A program made the translations under genes and the position numbers. A DNA stretch of 64,000 bases, from positions 306,295 to 370,294 of the forward strand of contig NZ_BSNQ01000009.1 of assembly GCF_030160075.1 (NCBI RefSeq), in the 5' to 3' direction. This document shows positions 54,127 to 63,051 of this stretch, piece after piece (the stretch's first letter is position 1; each line of letters opens with the position of its first letter). The notes under the pieces are model-generated. The model was given only the letters and a program-made list of their open reading frames with translations, was not told where the DNA came from and did not search any database. Source of the DNA: Dyella lipolytica (GTDB lineage: Bacteria; Pseudomonadota; Gammaproteobacteria; Xanthomonadales; Rhodanobacteraceae).

Positions 54127-55110
54127 TTACTTCAACGATGCAATCACTTGTTCGATAGCGCCGAAGATCGATGCGCCGCGCTGGTCCGTAACATCGATGC
54201 GCAGCGTGTCGCCAAACTTCAGAAACGGCGTGCTCGGCTTGCCGTCGCGCAGCGTCTCGACGGTGCGCTGCTCGGCCAAACAGGAAGCACCTTTGCTGGT
54301 GTCTTCATTGGCAATCGTGCCGGAGCCGACAATGCAACCTGCCGCAAGCGGACGCGTCTTGGCGGCATGCGCCACCAACTGCGCAAAGTTGAAATGCATA
54401 TCCACGCCGCATTCGGGTTCGCCGAACCACTTGCCGTTCAACCAGGTGCGCATCGGCAGGTGCAGCTTCTCGCCCTGCCATGCATCGCCGAGTTCATCGG
54501 GTGTGACGAATACAGGCGACAGCGCCGAACGAGGCTTGGATTGCAAAAATCCGAAGCCCTTGGCAAGTTCGGCCGGAATCAAGCCGCGCAGGCTTACATC
54601 ATTCACCAGACCCACCAACTGGATGTGACCGGCAGCTTGCTCGGGCGTGACCGCCATCGGCACGTCATCGGTCACCACGACGACTTCCGCCTCCAGATCG
54701 ATACCGTAATCCTCGCTCGGCACTACCACCGGATCGCGCGGCCCTAGGAAGCCGGCGCTGGTGGCCTGATACATCAGCGGATCGACATAGAAGGATTCCG
54801 GCACTTCCGCACCGCGCGCACGTCGAACGCGTTCCACGTGCGGCAGATACGCGCTGCCGTCGACGAATTCATACGCACGCGGCAGCGGCGCGGCCAGTGC
54901 TTTCATGTCGAGAGCGAACGCACCCGTCGCCTTGCCGGCGTTGAGCTGCTCCGACAACGCGTTCAAGCGCGGCGCCGTGTTTGACCAATCCTCAAGCGCC
55001 GCCTGCAGAGTTGCCGCGATACCTGCGGCCTTGACCGCCTGCGTCAGGTCGCGACTGACCACGATCAGCGTGCCATCGCGGCCGCCTTCCTTGAGACTGC
55101 CCAGTTTCAT
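54127..55110 (-). CDS. Fumarylacetoacetate hydrolase family protein
   Basis: A 327-residue protein from ATG 55110 (MKLGSLKEGGRDGTLIVVSR). Conserved metal and active-site blocks are SEDYGIDLEAEVVVVTDDVP near 133-152, VGLVNDVSLRGL near 170, GFGFLQSKPRSALSPVFVTP near 187-206 and GSGTIANEDTSKGASCLAEQ near 260-279. In this cluster it is the likely fumarylacetoacetase that ends tyrosine catabolism after HppD and HmgA. Related family members hydrolyse other acylpyruvates, so the exact substrate rests on context. Confidence 0.9.
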   Translation of the reverse strand: MKLGSLKEGGRDGTLIVVSRDLTQAVKAAGIAATLQAALEDWSNTAPRLNALSEQLNAGKATGAFALDMKALAAPLPRAYEFVDGSAYLPHVERVRRARGAEVPESFYVDPLMYQATSAGFLGPRDPVVVPSEDYGIDLEAEVVVVTDDVPMAVTPEQAAGHIQLVGLVNDVSLRGLIPAELAKGFGFLQSKPRSALSPVFVTPDELGDAWQGEKLHLPMRTWLNGKWFGEPECGVDMHFNFAQLVAHAAKTRPLAAGCIVGSGTIANEDTSKGASCLAEQRTVETLRDGKPSTPFLKFGDTLRIDVTDQRGASIFGAIEQVIASLK

Positions 55111-55132
55111 GCCTTCACTCCATCGGCCGCGT

Positions 55133-55726
55133 TCACGAGCAGCCTTCCACGTAATCGATTTGCGGCGGCACACCGATGCGCCACCTGCTAATTTTTCCTG
55201 CGGCATCCGTTTCGAACAGAAGCACGCCTTGATGGTCGCCGGCGATGCGCAAATAAAGTGCACCCGGCAAATATTTGTGCGGTGTTTCCTCGATGCGATT
55301 GCCGTACAGCGCGCGAATCTCGGCCACCGTCATACCGACCTTGCCACCACCGGGCGCAACTTCCTTGGCGTTGCCCACGTCGTAACGCACGAAGCGGCCC
55401 TGCTCGAACATAAAACCGAAATCGGAAGCCGACTTGATCCACTTGGGTGTCAGGTAATAACAACTTCCGTCGGTAGTGGCGGTGCCCGCCAGATCGCCCT
55501 GCCACGCGTGGCGGAATGTTCTCTCGTCCATGCCAAAGCGCATGTCGCCAAAGCCGTCATAGCGCGCCATGCTCTCTGGGGCTACCGCTGCCGATGACGT
55601 GACAGGTGATGTTGCCGCAGCAGCTGCCGTAGAAGCACTAGTCGTCGGCGACGATGCCGGCGGCGCGCCCTGACAACCTGCGAGCAAGGTTGCACTGGCG
55701 ACGAGGATGGTCAGCACGTGTTTCAC
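55133..55726 (-). CDS. Lipoprotein between hmgA and the FAA hydrolase gene
   Basis: A 197-residue protein from the GTG at 55726, which overlaps the hmgA stop (GTGA). The signal ends in ATLLAGC (Cys about 18), a clear lipobox, followed by an Ala/Ser/Thr-rich linker of about 40 residues and a globular domain with [17 protein letters not shown] near 57-73, [20 protein letters not shown] near 86-105 and [20 protein letters not shown] near 127-146. Its place in a tyrosine-degradation operon is puzzling; proteins with this domain are otherwise unassigned. Confidence 0.72.
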   Translation of the reverse strand: MKHVLTILVASATLLAGCQGAPPASSPTTSASTAAAAATSPVTSSAAVAPESMARYDGFGDMRFGMDERTFRHAWQGDLAGTATTDGSCYYLTPKWIKSASDFGFMFEQGRFVRYDVGNAKEVAPGGGKVGMTVAEIRALYGNRIEETPHKYLPGALYLRIAGDHQGVLLFETDAAGKISRWRIGVPPQIDYVEGCS

Positions 55727-57033
55727 GCACGCTCCGGATCGAAGTGCTTGGCGATACCCTGCCAGCACGTGTAGTAATCCTGCTGCAGCTGCGGGGCCTG
55801 CATCGCCTGCTTGGTCGGATGGATCACTTTGCGCGTCTCGAACATGAAGGCCATGGTGCCGGTAAGGTGATCGGGCTTGCTGACATCCGCCACGCTCGCC
55901 TTCTCAAAACTTGCCGCATCCGGACCGTGCCCGCTCATGCAGTTGTGCAGACTGGCACCACCGGGCGCGAAGCCACCGGCTTTGGCGTCATACACGCCTT
56001 CGATCAGCCCCATGAATTCGCTGGCCACGTTACGGTGGAAATACGGCGGACGGAAGGTATGCTCGGCCACCAGCCAACGCGGCGGGAAAATCACGAAGTC
56101 GACGTTCGCGGTACCGGGCGTATCGCTCGGCGAGGTCAGCACCGTGAAGATCGACGGATCGGGATGATCGACGCTGATCGAGCCGACCGTGTTGAACCGC
56201 GTCAGATCGTACTTGTAAGGCGCGTAATTACCGTGCCAGGCCACGACGTCCAGCGGTGAGTGATCGATGCGTGCAGACCACAGCGCGCCTTGGAATTTGG
56301 CGATCAGTTCGAAGTCGCCTTCGACATCTTCGTAGGCGGCATGTGGCGTGAGAAAGTCGCGCGGCAAGGCCATGGAATTGGCGCCGATCGGTCCGAGATC
56401 CGGCAAGCGCAGCAGACTTCCGAAGTTCTCCGCGACGTAACCGCGCGCTTCGCCGTCCAGCAGCTCGACGCGGAAGCGCACGCCGCGCGAAATGACTGCA
56501 ACCTCCAGCGGCTTGACGTCCAGCACACCCAGCTCGGTGGCGATGCGCAGACGTCCTTGCTGCGGAACGATCAGCAACTCGCCGTCGGCGTCATAGAAAA
56601 AACGCCCCTGCATCGAACGATTGGCAGCATAGATGTGGATGCCGCAGCCCGCCTGCTCGGCCGGACCACCGTTACCGGCTAGCGTCACTAGCCCATCGAC
56701 GAAATCGGCGGGCGTTGTGGGCATGGGCCACGGATCCCAGCGCAGCTGGTTTGGCGTAGCGGGCATCTCGTCGAAACGATTGTGGAAGCTGGCATGCGCA
56801 CGCGCTTCAAACGGCTTATGCATCGCCGCCGGCCGAATGCGATACAGCCAGCTGCGGCGATTGCTATGCCGCGGCGCCGTGAACGCGCTGCCCGACAACT
56901 GTTCTGCATAAAGCCCATGCGGCACGCGCTGCGGCGAATTCTGGCCGGTCGGTAGCACGCCGGGAATCGCCTCACTGGCGAACTCATTGCCGAAGCCGGA
57001 TTGGTAGCCCTTCGATTCCATCGTCAGTTTCAC
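55723..57033 (-). CDS. hmgA: Homogentisate 1,2-dioxygenase
   Basis: A 436-residue protein, starting at GTG 57033 (AAGG five bases ahead) or ATG 57021. Cupin-type iron dioxygenase with [20 protein letters not shown] near 9-28, the central [20 protein letters not shown]-like segment, and the metal region [20 protein letters not shown] near 334-353 plus [15 protein letters not shown] near 363-377. It opens the ring of homogentisate in tyrosine catabolism. It is followed by the lipoprotein and FAA hydrolase genes on the same strand. Confidence 0.97.
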   Translation of the reverse strand: MKLTMESKGYQSGFGNEFASEAIPGVLPTGQNSPQRVPHGLYAEQLSGSAFTAPRHSNRRSWLYRIRPAAMHKPFEARAHASFHNRFDEMPATPNQLRWDPWPMPTTPADFVDGLVTLAGNGGPAEQAGCGIHIYAANRSMQGRFFYDADGELLIVPQQGRLRIATELGVLDVKPLEVAVISRGVRFRVELLDGEARGYVAENFGSLLRLPDLGPIGANSMALPRDFLTPHAAYEDVEGDFELIAKFQGALWSARIDHSPLDVVAWHGNYAPYKYDLTRFNTVGSISVDHPDPSIFTVLTSPSDTPGTANVDFVIFPPRWLVAEHTFRPPYFHRNVASEFMGLIEGVYDAKAGGFAPGGASLHNCMSGHGPDAASFEKASVADVSKPDHLTGTMAFMFETRKVIHPTKQAMQAPQLQQDYYTCWQGIAKHFDPERA

Positions 57034-57045
57034 TTTTGCCTTGTC

Positions 57046-57082
57046 GGAACTCCCCTCTCCCTCCGGGAGAGGGGCTGGGGGT
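57046..57082. repeat. REP-like CCTCTCCC hairpin
   Basis: CCCCTCTCCC TCC GGGAGAGGGG hairpin followed by GGTGAGGG. Same family as the units at 27110 and 29058; its partner is at 57525-57563 in inverse orientation, with the DUF559 pseudogene between. Confidence 0.75.
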
Positions 57083-57155
57083 GAGGGTACGGGGCTTGCG
57101 CGATCTCAAACAACACGCCCCGATCAAGTTCTCATCCGTATTACTTGCACAGCAC

Positions 57156-57521
57156 TCAAAAACTGCGGCTTTCAAGCGCACACAAAATTCTTTCAAGCAC
57201 CGCCTGTGTCTGCTGCAATGCTTCGTTATCCTAGAAACGTAAAACTTCCAGACCTTGCGACTCCAGATACCGCGTACGCTTTACGTCCACTTGCGCATTG
57301 TGCTGCGAACCATCCAGCTCAACCACCAAACGTTTCACATCGCAGTAAAAATCGACAACATAGGGTGGCACTGAATGTTGGCGTCGAAATTTGTATCCGC
57401 CTAGGCGTCTTCCACGCAGGTAGTACCACAGCTTTTGTTCCGCTTCAGTCTTTGCCTGCCGCAAATCTCGTGATTGATCTCGCGTTCTTGTCGGTAATGG
57501 CGGTTTGATGTGTCCCGGCAC
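57156..57521 (-). pseudogene. DUF559 (endonuclease-like) gene with an internal stop
   Basis: From ATG 57521 the frame encodes a DUF559 domain: TRDQSRDLRQAKTEAEQKLW near 13-32, LRGRRLGGYKFRRQHSV near 35-51, YVVDFYCDVKRLVVELDGSQ near 54-73 and GLEVLRF near 90-96. It then meets TAG at 57231-57233 exactly where the family has Trp (RFWDNEVL). Reading on after the TAG gives DNEALQQTQAVLERILCALE, the expected C-terminus, before a TGA at 57156. A single TGG-to-TAG change has therefore broken an otherwise intact 121-residue gene. DUF559 proteins have a VSR-like nuclease fold. Confidence 0.85.
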
Positions 57522-57524
57522 TGT

Positions 57525-57563
57525 CGCACCCTCACCCCAACCCCTCTCCCGATGGGAGAGGGG
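57525..57563. repeat. REP-like CCTCTCCC hairpin
   Basis: CCCTCACCCCAA then CCCCTCTCCC GAT GGGAGAGGGG, inverse partner of the element at 57046. Confidence 0.75.
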
Positions 57564-57574
57564 CTTTAAAAGCG

Positions 57575-58669
57575 TTACAGCACGCCGCGTTTCATCTGAT
57601 CGCGTTCGATCGATTCGAACAGCGCTTGGAAATTGCCTTCGCCGAAGCCTTCATTGCCCTTGCGCTGAATGATCTCGAAAAAGATCGGGCCGATGTTGTT
57701 CTGCGTGAAGATCTGCAACAGCTTGCGTTGCTTGGTCTCGGGATCGGCGTCGATCAGGATCTTGTTCTTCGCCAGGCGCGGCACATCCTCGCCATGGTTG
57801 GGGATGCGCATGTCGATCACTTCGAAATAGGCGTCCGGCGTGTCGAGAAATTGCACACCCTTGGTGCGCATCGCCTCTACCGTGTCGTAAATATTGTCGG
57901 TGAAGCAGGCAATGTGCTGGATGCCTTCGCCATGATAGGCGTCGAGGTATTCGTTGATCTGGCTCTTCGGATCGCTCGACTCGTTGAGCGGAATACGTAC
58001 GATGCCGTCTGGCGCGGTCATCGCCTTGGACACCAGGCCGGTCTTGGCGCCCTTGATGTCGAAGTAGCGGATCTCGCGGAAATTGAACAGACGCTCGTAG
58101 TAATCGGACCACTTCTGCATGTTGCCGAAGTAAAGGTTGTGCGTGAGGTGGTCGATGAAGGTGAGGCCGAAACCGGTCGGGTTCTGATCTGCACCAGGAA
58201 TCGGCGCATAGTCGCCGTCGTAGATGGTGCCGGCGTTGCCGTAGCGATCGATCAGATAAAGCATGCAGTCGCCGATGCCCTTCACCACGGGCGCATTGAC
58301 GGCCTTGGTGTCAGCCTTTTCGGTGACCGCCTCTCCGCCGTTGGCCAGCACCATCTTGAGCACGTCGGCGGCTGGCTTCTTGAAGCGGATCGCGAAGCCG
58401 CATGCGCAAGGGCCATGCTTGGCGGCAAAATCGGCGGCGAAGGAAGCCGGATCCTCATTGACCAGGAAGTTCACACCACCCTGGCGATACACCGTGATCG
58501 GACGATTCTTGTGCTTGAGCACGGCCGAAAAGCCCATGCTCTTGAACAACGCATGCAGCTCACCGCTACGGCCAGCCGGCGCAGCAAACTCGACGAATTC
58601 GAAACCGTCGATACCCATCGGGTTCTCGAACGTGGTGACCTGCATGCCGAGGTTGGGCTGGGCGTTCAT
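57575..58669 (-). CDS. hppD: 4-hydroxyphenylpyruvate dioxygenase
   Basis: A 364-residue VOC-fold non-haem iron enzyme from ATG 58669 (AGGAGAG ahead); longer frames upstream overlap the operator. Iron ligands fall in FIDHLTHNLYFG near 171-182 (His), GEGIQHIACFTDNIY near 251-265 (His), and GPIFFEIIQRKGNEGFGEGN near 333-352 (Glu). It converts 4-hydroxyphenylpyruvate to homogentisate. It heads the tyrosine-degradation run and is divergent from a MarR regulator gene. Confidence 0.98.
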   Translation of the reverse strand: MNAQPNLGMQVTTFENPMGIDGFEFVEFAAPAGRSGELHALFKSMGFSAVLKHKNRPITVYRQGGVNFLVNEDPASFAADFAAKHGPCACGFAIRFKKPAADVLKMVLANGGEAVTEKADTKAVNAPVVKGIGDCMLYLIDRYGNAGTIYDGDYAPIPGADQNPTGFGLTFIDHLTHNLYFGNMQKWSDYYERLFNFREIRYFDIKGAKTGLVSKAMTAPDGIVRIPLNESSDPKSQINEYLDAYHGEGIQHIACFTDNIYDTVEAMRTKGVQFLDTPDAYFEVIDMRIPNHGEDVPRLAKNKILIDADPETKQRKLLQIFTQNNIGPIFFEIIQRKGNEGFGEGNFQALFESIERDQMKRGVL

Positions 58670-58743
58670 GGTGCTCTCCTGATCGAGTCGAGGCGCGACG
58701 GCGACTATTGCAGCGTGCCACCATCGGGATAAGATCACCGTTA

Positions 58744-58761
58744 TAGTTACATATGAAACTA
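58744..58761. promoter_or_regulatory. Palindromic operator between hppD and marR
   Basis: TAGTT A CATATG A AACTA is an 18-base palindrome with one mismatched pair, lying 75 bases before hppD and 22 before the regulator. Size, symmetry and position are those of a MarR-family operator controlling both genes. Binding is inferred. Confidence 0.6.
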
Positions 58762-58782
58762 ATTGCAAGGAACACTGCCGCA

Positions 58783-59256
58783 ATGCCCGCATCCCGCAAG
58801 CCCGCCCCTGTCGGTGCCGAACACGCCCCGCTGGAACTGGAGCATTTCCTGCCCTACCGGTTGTCGATTCTTTCCAACACCGTGAGCCAGGCGATCGCGG
58901 ACGATTACCAACGCCGCTACGACCTCAGCGTGACGGAATGGCGGGTGATGGCGGTGCTGGCGCGATTCCACGGATTGTCCGCGCGCGAGGTGGCGGAGCG
59001 CACCGCGATGGACAAGGTGGCCGTAAGCCGCGCGCTCGCCCGGCTGGTGGAAGCCGGCCGCGTCCACCGCGATACCCACGGTAACGACAAACGCCGCTCG
59101 GTATTAAGCCTGACCGAGGCCGGCTGGCTGATTCACGACGATGTGGCGCCGATGGCGCGTGCGCGCGAACGCGAAGTACTGGCGAAGCTGGACGCGGAGG
59201 AACGCGATTGGCTGACGCGGATTCTGGACAAGCTGCAGCCTGTGCAGAAGCCATAA
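58783..59256 (+). CDS. MarR-family regulator of tyrosine catabolism
   Basis: A 157-residue protein from ATG 58783 (AAGGAA ten bases ahead; ATG 58753 lies inside the operator). Winged helix-turn-helix with LSVTEWRVMAVLARFHGLSA near 46-65, REVAERTAMDKVAVSRALAR near 66-85 and wing DTHGNDKRRSVLSLTEAG near 95-112. It is divergent from hppD across an 18-base palindrome, so it most likely represses hppD (and perhaps hmgA) until an aromatic ligand such as homogentisate binds. Target and ligand are inferred from position. Confidence 0.9.
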   Translation: MPASRKPAPVGAEHAPLELEHFLPYRLSILSNTVSQAIADDYQRRYDLSVTEWRVMAVLARFHGLSAREVAERTAMDKVAVSRALARLVEAGRVHRDTHGNDKRRSVLSLTEAGWLIHDDVAPMARAREREVLAKLDAEERDWLTRILDKLQPVQKP

Positions 59257-59266
59257 GTGGAAAGGC

Positions 59267-59304
59267 GTGAGAAACGAGTGTCGCTTTAGCCACTCGTTTC
59301 TCAC
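59267..59304. terminator. Hairpin between marR and the POT transporter gene
   Basis: GTGAGAAACGAGTG and CACTCGTTTCTCAC form a perfect 14-base stem with a 10-base loop between two convergent genes. No long T run follows, but position suggests a shared terminator. Confidence 0.6.
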
Positions 59305-59313
59305 TTCCGATCT

Positions 59314-60822
59314 TTACTTCACCCCATGCATCAGGCGATTGATCAGCGGCGAAATCAGCAGCAGCAACACGCCGGCACCCGCCAGCAGCCAGAAGCTGAA
59401 AGTAAACCCGCTCAAGGCTGATGCCGCGGTCATCCCGTTTTCGCCGCTGATGTGCCCGGCCAGTAAGCCCGACAGATTGCCGCCCACGGCGAGCGAGAGA
59501 AACCAGCCACCCATGGCGACACCCACCAGACGCGGCGGTGCAAGCTTGGTCACCATCGACAAGCCGATCGGCGACAGACACAGCTCACCCACCGTCTGCA
59601 GCACATAGCACGCGGTCAACGGCCAGAACGGAATCAATCCGCGCACATCGATCAATCGTGAGAGCGCATACATCAGCACCAGGAAACCGAATCCGTTGAA
59701 GATCAGGCCAAGACCGAACTTGCGCGGAATGGATGGCTCCTTGTGCCGTTTCGACAGATACGCCCACACCAGCGACACCACCGGCGCCAGCACGATGATC
59801 GCCAACGGGCTCACCGACTGGAACCAGCCGACAGGAAACTCCCAGCCGCCGAACATCTTGCGATCGACCATGTTTTCCGCGAGGAAATTGAACGAGGTGC
59901 CGAGCTGGAAGTAGAACATCCAGAACAGCAGATTGAAGGCGAAGATGATCAACATGGCGATCACGCGCTGCACCTGCACCGTGTCGTGGCGCACCGCCTC
60001 CACGATCAGCATGGTCGCTACACCGACGAAGAGCAGGCCAAGCAGCCACTGCAGCCCGATCGCGCCGATCTTCGACAACAGCAGATACACGATCGGCACG
60101 GCAACAACCACGCCCACGAATACCCACAGCACGCGCATGCGGCTCGAAGCCTCCGGCGCCGGACGCCCCACGCCACGCAAACCGCGACGTCCGAACCAGA
60201 ACCACAACAGACTCAGCACCATGCCGACACCGGCTGCACCGAACACCAATCGATAGTTCTGCTGCAGCGGCGTGTCGGTGAAATAGCTGGCCAACCAGCC
60301 GGTGAGCAAGGGCGCGACAAACGCGCCAGCATTGATGCCCATATAGAACAAGGTAAAACCGCGATCGCGCCGTTCGTCTTTCGGTCCGTAGAGCTGTCCG
60401 ACCATCGAAGAAATGTTCGGCTTGAACAGACCGTCACCGACCACGACCATCGCCAGGCCATACAGCATGGCTTGCTGACTCGGCAGCATGATCGTGAACA
60501 GACCGGCAGACATCACCAGTGCACCGAGCAGAATCGAACGCTGATAGCCGATGAGTTTGTCGGCCACGTAGCCGCCAAAGATACCCGTGGCATAAATCAA
60601 TGCCGTGTAGGCGCCGTAGATCTTGCTGGCCCACGCCTGTCCGGATGCATCGCCGTGATAGAACTGCGCCACGATGTACAGCGCCAACGCCCAGCTGACG
60701 CTGTAGAACGCGAAGCGCTCCCAGAATTCGGTCATGAACAGCATCCACAGCGGACGCGGATGACCGAGCATCTGTGGAAAGTCGGGCGCGGTGTCGACGC
60801 CGGCTTCGGGACTCTGGCTCAC
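59314..60822 (-). CDS. POT-family proton-dependent peptide transporter
   Basis: A 502-residue membrane protein with about 14 segments. GTG 60822 is preferred because AAGGGGAAA precedes it. Family marks are FMTEFWERFAFYSVSWALAL near 29-48 (the ExxERFxYY motif region, here ERFAFYS), GGYVADKLIGYQRSILLGAL near 84-103, and GDGLFKPNISSMVGQLYG near 127-144. It imports di- and tripeptides with protons, which would supply tyrosine- and tryptophan-containing peptides to the neighbouring catabolic enzymes. Confidence 0.94.
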   Translation of the reverse strand: MSQSPEAGVDTAPDFPQMLGHPRPLWMLFMTEFWERFAFYSVSWALALYIVAQFYHGDASGQAWASKIYGAYTALIYATGIFGGYVADKLIGYQRSILLGALVMSAGLFTIMLPSQQAMLYGLAMVVVGDGLFKPNISSMVGQLYGPKDERRDRGFTLFYMGINAGAFVAPLLTGWLASYFTDTPLQQNYRLVFGAAGVGMVLSLLWFWFGRRGLRGVGRPAPEASSRMRVLWVFVGVVVAVPIVYLLLSKIGAIGLQWLLGLLFVGVATMLIVEAVRHDTVQVQRVIAMLIIFAFNLLFWMFYFQLGTSFNFLAENMVDRKMFGGWEFPVGWFQSVSPLAIIVLAPVVSLVWAYLSKRHKEPSIPRKFGLGLIFNGFGFLVLMYALSRLIDVRGLIPFWPLTACYVLQTVGELCLSPIGLSMVTKLAPPRLVGVAMGGWFLSLAVGGNLSGLLAGHISGENGMTAASALSGFTFSFWLLAGAGVLLLLISPLINRLMHGVK

Positions 60823-60900
60823 GGATTTCCCCTTGGGTTGTGAATTCAACAGATGTAACTAGCTGTACGCGTGTCGTCAAATGCGATGCAGCATCGCCGC

Positions 60901-61749
60901 TCAGCTTCCCAAGACCGTACGCACATCCAGCAGTTCCGGAAAGAACTCAAGCTCCAGCGCTTTCTTCAAAAACGCCACACCCGAAGAACCACCCGTCCCG
61001 CGTCGGTGGCCGATGATGCGCTCCACCGTTTTCATATGGCGGAAACGCCAAAGCTGGAAACTCTCTTCCACATCCACCAGTTGCTCGCACATGTGGTACT
61101 CCGGCCAGAACGTCGCCCGCTCTTCGTATATGCGCTTGAACACCGGCAACAGCTGCTCGTGGCGCTGATACGGCTCGCTCCAGTTGCGCTCCGTCCGTTC
61201 GGCCGGTACCGCGTGGCCGCGGCGTGCGAGGTAGCGCAGAAATTCGTCGTAAAGCCCCGGCGCTTCCAGCACCGCGCGCAGCTGCTCCTGGGCCGCCGGG
61301 TCGTGGTCGAACACGCGCAACATCTGGGCGTTCTTGTTGCCGAGCAGGAATTCGATCACCCGGTATTGCAGCGATTGAAAGCCGGACGACGGCCCAAGCA
61401 CATGGCGAAACTCCAGGTATTCCGAAGGCGTAAGCGTCTCCAGCACCGCCCATTGCTCGAACAACTGCCGTTGCACCTGCTTCACGCGGGCCAGGATCTT
61501 CAGGCAGGCGTCCAGATCGTCGATGCGCAGATGGGCAATCGCCGACTTCAGCTCATGGATGACCAACTTCATCCACAGCTCGGCCACCTGGTGCTGCACG
61601 ATGAACAGCATCTCGTCGTGATGCGGCGGCTGGCTAAGAGGGTGCTGGGCGGTCAGCAGCTGGTCCAGCCGCAGGTAGCCGCCGTAGGTCATCTGCCCGT
61701 TCAGATCGAGCTGGATGCCTGCTTCGAGGTCACGCTGGTTGTCCGTCAT
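60901..61749 (-). CDS. kynA: Tryptophan 2,3-dioxygenase
   Basis: A 282-residue haem enzyme with [20 protein letters not shown] near 19-38, [20 protein letters not shown] near 43-62 (distal His), [20 protein letters not shown] near 109-128 (substrate-binding [13 protein letters not shown]) and [20 protein letters not shown] near 233-252 (haem-ligand His). It opens the indole ring of tryptophan. No kynurenine formamidase or kynureninase genes lie beside it, so the rest of the pathway must be elsewhere or absent. Confidence 0.98.
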   Translation of the reverse strand: MTDNQRDLEAGIQLDLNGQMTYGGYLRLDQLLTAQHPLSQPPHHDEMLFIVQHQVAELWMKLVIHELKSAIAHLRIDDLDACLKILARVKQVQRQLFEQWAVLETLTPSEYLEFRHVLGPSSGFQSLQYRVIEFLLGNKNAQMLRVFDHDPAAQEQLRAVLEAPGLYDEFLRYLARRGHAVPAERTERNWSEPYQRHEQLLPVFKRIYEERATFWPEYHMCEQLVDVEESFQLWRFRHMKTVERIIGHRRGTGGSSGVAFLKKALELEFFPELLDVRTVLGS

Positions 61750-61962
61750 GGTGCCCGCAAACCCGCAAAGATGCTCATGTTACCCGGTATGACGAAGCCC
61801 GCCGTACGGCCTCGCATGCTGCACTGTACCTTGCGGCGCAACATGGCAGCCTGCTAAAAAAAGCAGTCTTGTCTGGGACTTTTCCTGTGCGCCAGGCCCC
61901 ACTGGATGGGCCGCGCCTCCCCCGCAGCGCTTTTCCATTACCCCACCCCCCGGGAGCGAGTC

Positions 61963-63048
61963 GTGTCCATCGCCGCCAAGTTTGAAATCGAATATCTGCA
62001 ATACCTCGATGCCGAGGGCAAGCAGGTCCGTGACGATCTGCCTGCCTTCGCCAAGGATCTCGACCACATGGTCGAGCTGTACAAGCTGATGCTGTCCACC
62101 CGCGTGTTCGACGCGAAGTCGGTGGCCTTGCAACGTACCGGCAAGCTCGGCACCTACGCAAGCTGTCTCGGTCACGAAGCCGCACACGTGGGCATCGGCA
62201 GCGCCATGAAGCCCGAAGACGTGTTCGCCCCCAGCTACCGCGAATACGGCGCCCAGCTGTACCGCGGCGTGCAGCCCCGCGAGGTGTACATGTACTGGGG
62301 CGGCGATGAGCGCGGCAACGATTATCAGAAAGAGCCGGCGCGCCACGACTTCGCCTGGTCGGTGCCGATCGCCACGCAGTGCCTGCACGCTGCCGGTTCC
62401 GCGCTGGCGTTCAAGATCCGCAAGGAACCGCGCGTGGCCGTGTGCACCATCGGTGACGGCGGCTCGTCGAAGGGTGACTTCTACGGCGCCATCAACATCG
62501 TCGGTGCGCAGAACCTGCCGATGGTGGCGGTGATCGTCAACAACCAATGGGCCATCTCGGTACCGCGCAAGATCCAGTCGGGCGCACCTACGCTGGCGCA
62601 GAAGGGCATTGCTGCCGGCCTGTTCTCGATCCAGGTGGACGGCAACGACATCATCGCCGTGCGCAAGGCGATGGAAGACGCGCTGGATCGCGCCCGCACC
62701 GGCAAGGGTGGCAGCGTGCTGGAACTGGTGACCTATCGCCTCAGCGATCACACCACCGCCGATGACGCCCGCCGCTATCGCGGCGAGCAAGAAGTGAAAG
62801 ACGCCTGGGCCAAGGAGCCGATGAAGCGCCTGCGCAACTGGCTGGTGGCCAAGAAAGTGTGGGACGACAAGAAAGAAGAAGCCTGGAAGGCCGAGTGCGA
62901 CGAGTGGATGGACAACGAGGTCAATGCTTACCTCGAAACCAAGACCCAGCCCGTCACGGCGATGTTCGACTACACCTTCGCCGAAGTCCCCGCGGATCTC
63001 GCCAAGCAGCGCGATCTCGCCATCTCGCTCGACAAGAAGGCGCACTAA
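61963..63048 (+). CDS. pdhA: 2-oxoacid dehydrogenase E1 component, alpha subunit
   Basis: A 361-residue protein from GTG 61963 with GGGAG ahead. Thiamine-diphosphate motif GDGGSSKGDFYGAINIVGAQ near 166-185 followed by NNQWAISVP, the phosphorylation-loop-like region YRLSDHTTADDARRYRGEQE near 259-278, and LGHEAAHVGIGSA near 70. Forms a heterotetramer with the beta subunit encoded four bases downstream. Pyruvate is the likely substrate; branched-chain oxoacids cannot be excluded from sequence alone. Confidence 0.93.
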   Translation: MSIAAKFEIEYLQYLDAEGKQVRDDLPAFAKDLDHMVELYKLMLSTRVFDAKSVALQRTGKLGTYASCLGHEAAHVGIGSAMKPEDVFAPSYREYGAQLYRGVQPREVYMYWGGDERGNDYQKEPARHDFAWSVPIATQCLHAAGSALAFKIRKEPRVAVCTIGDGGSSKGDFYGAINIVGAQNLPMVAVIVNNQWAISVPRKIQSGAPTLAQKGIAAGLFSIQVDGNDIIAVRKAMEDALDRARTGKGGSVLELVTYRLSDHTTADDARRYRGEQEVKDAWAKEPMKRLRNWLVAKKVWDDKKEEAWKAECDEWMDNEVNAYLETKTQPVTAMFDYTFAEVPADLAKQRDLAISLDKKAH

Positions 63049-63051
63049 GCC

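Noticed and set aside
57626-58732. 368-residue plus-strand open frame opposite hppD
   Set aside because: Shadow frame of hppD with no recognisable domain.
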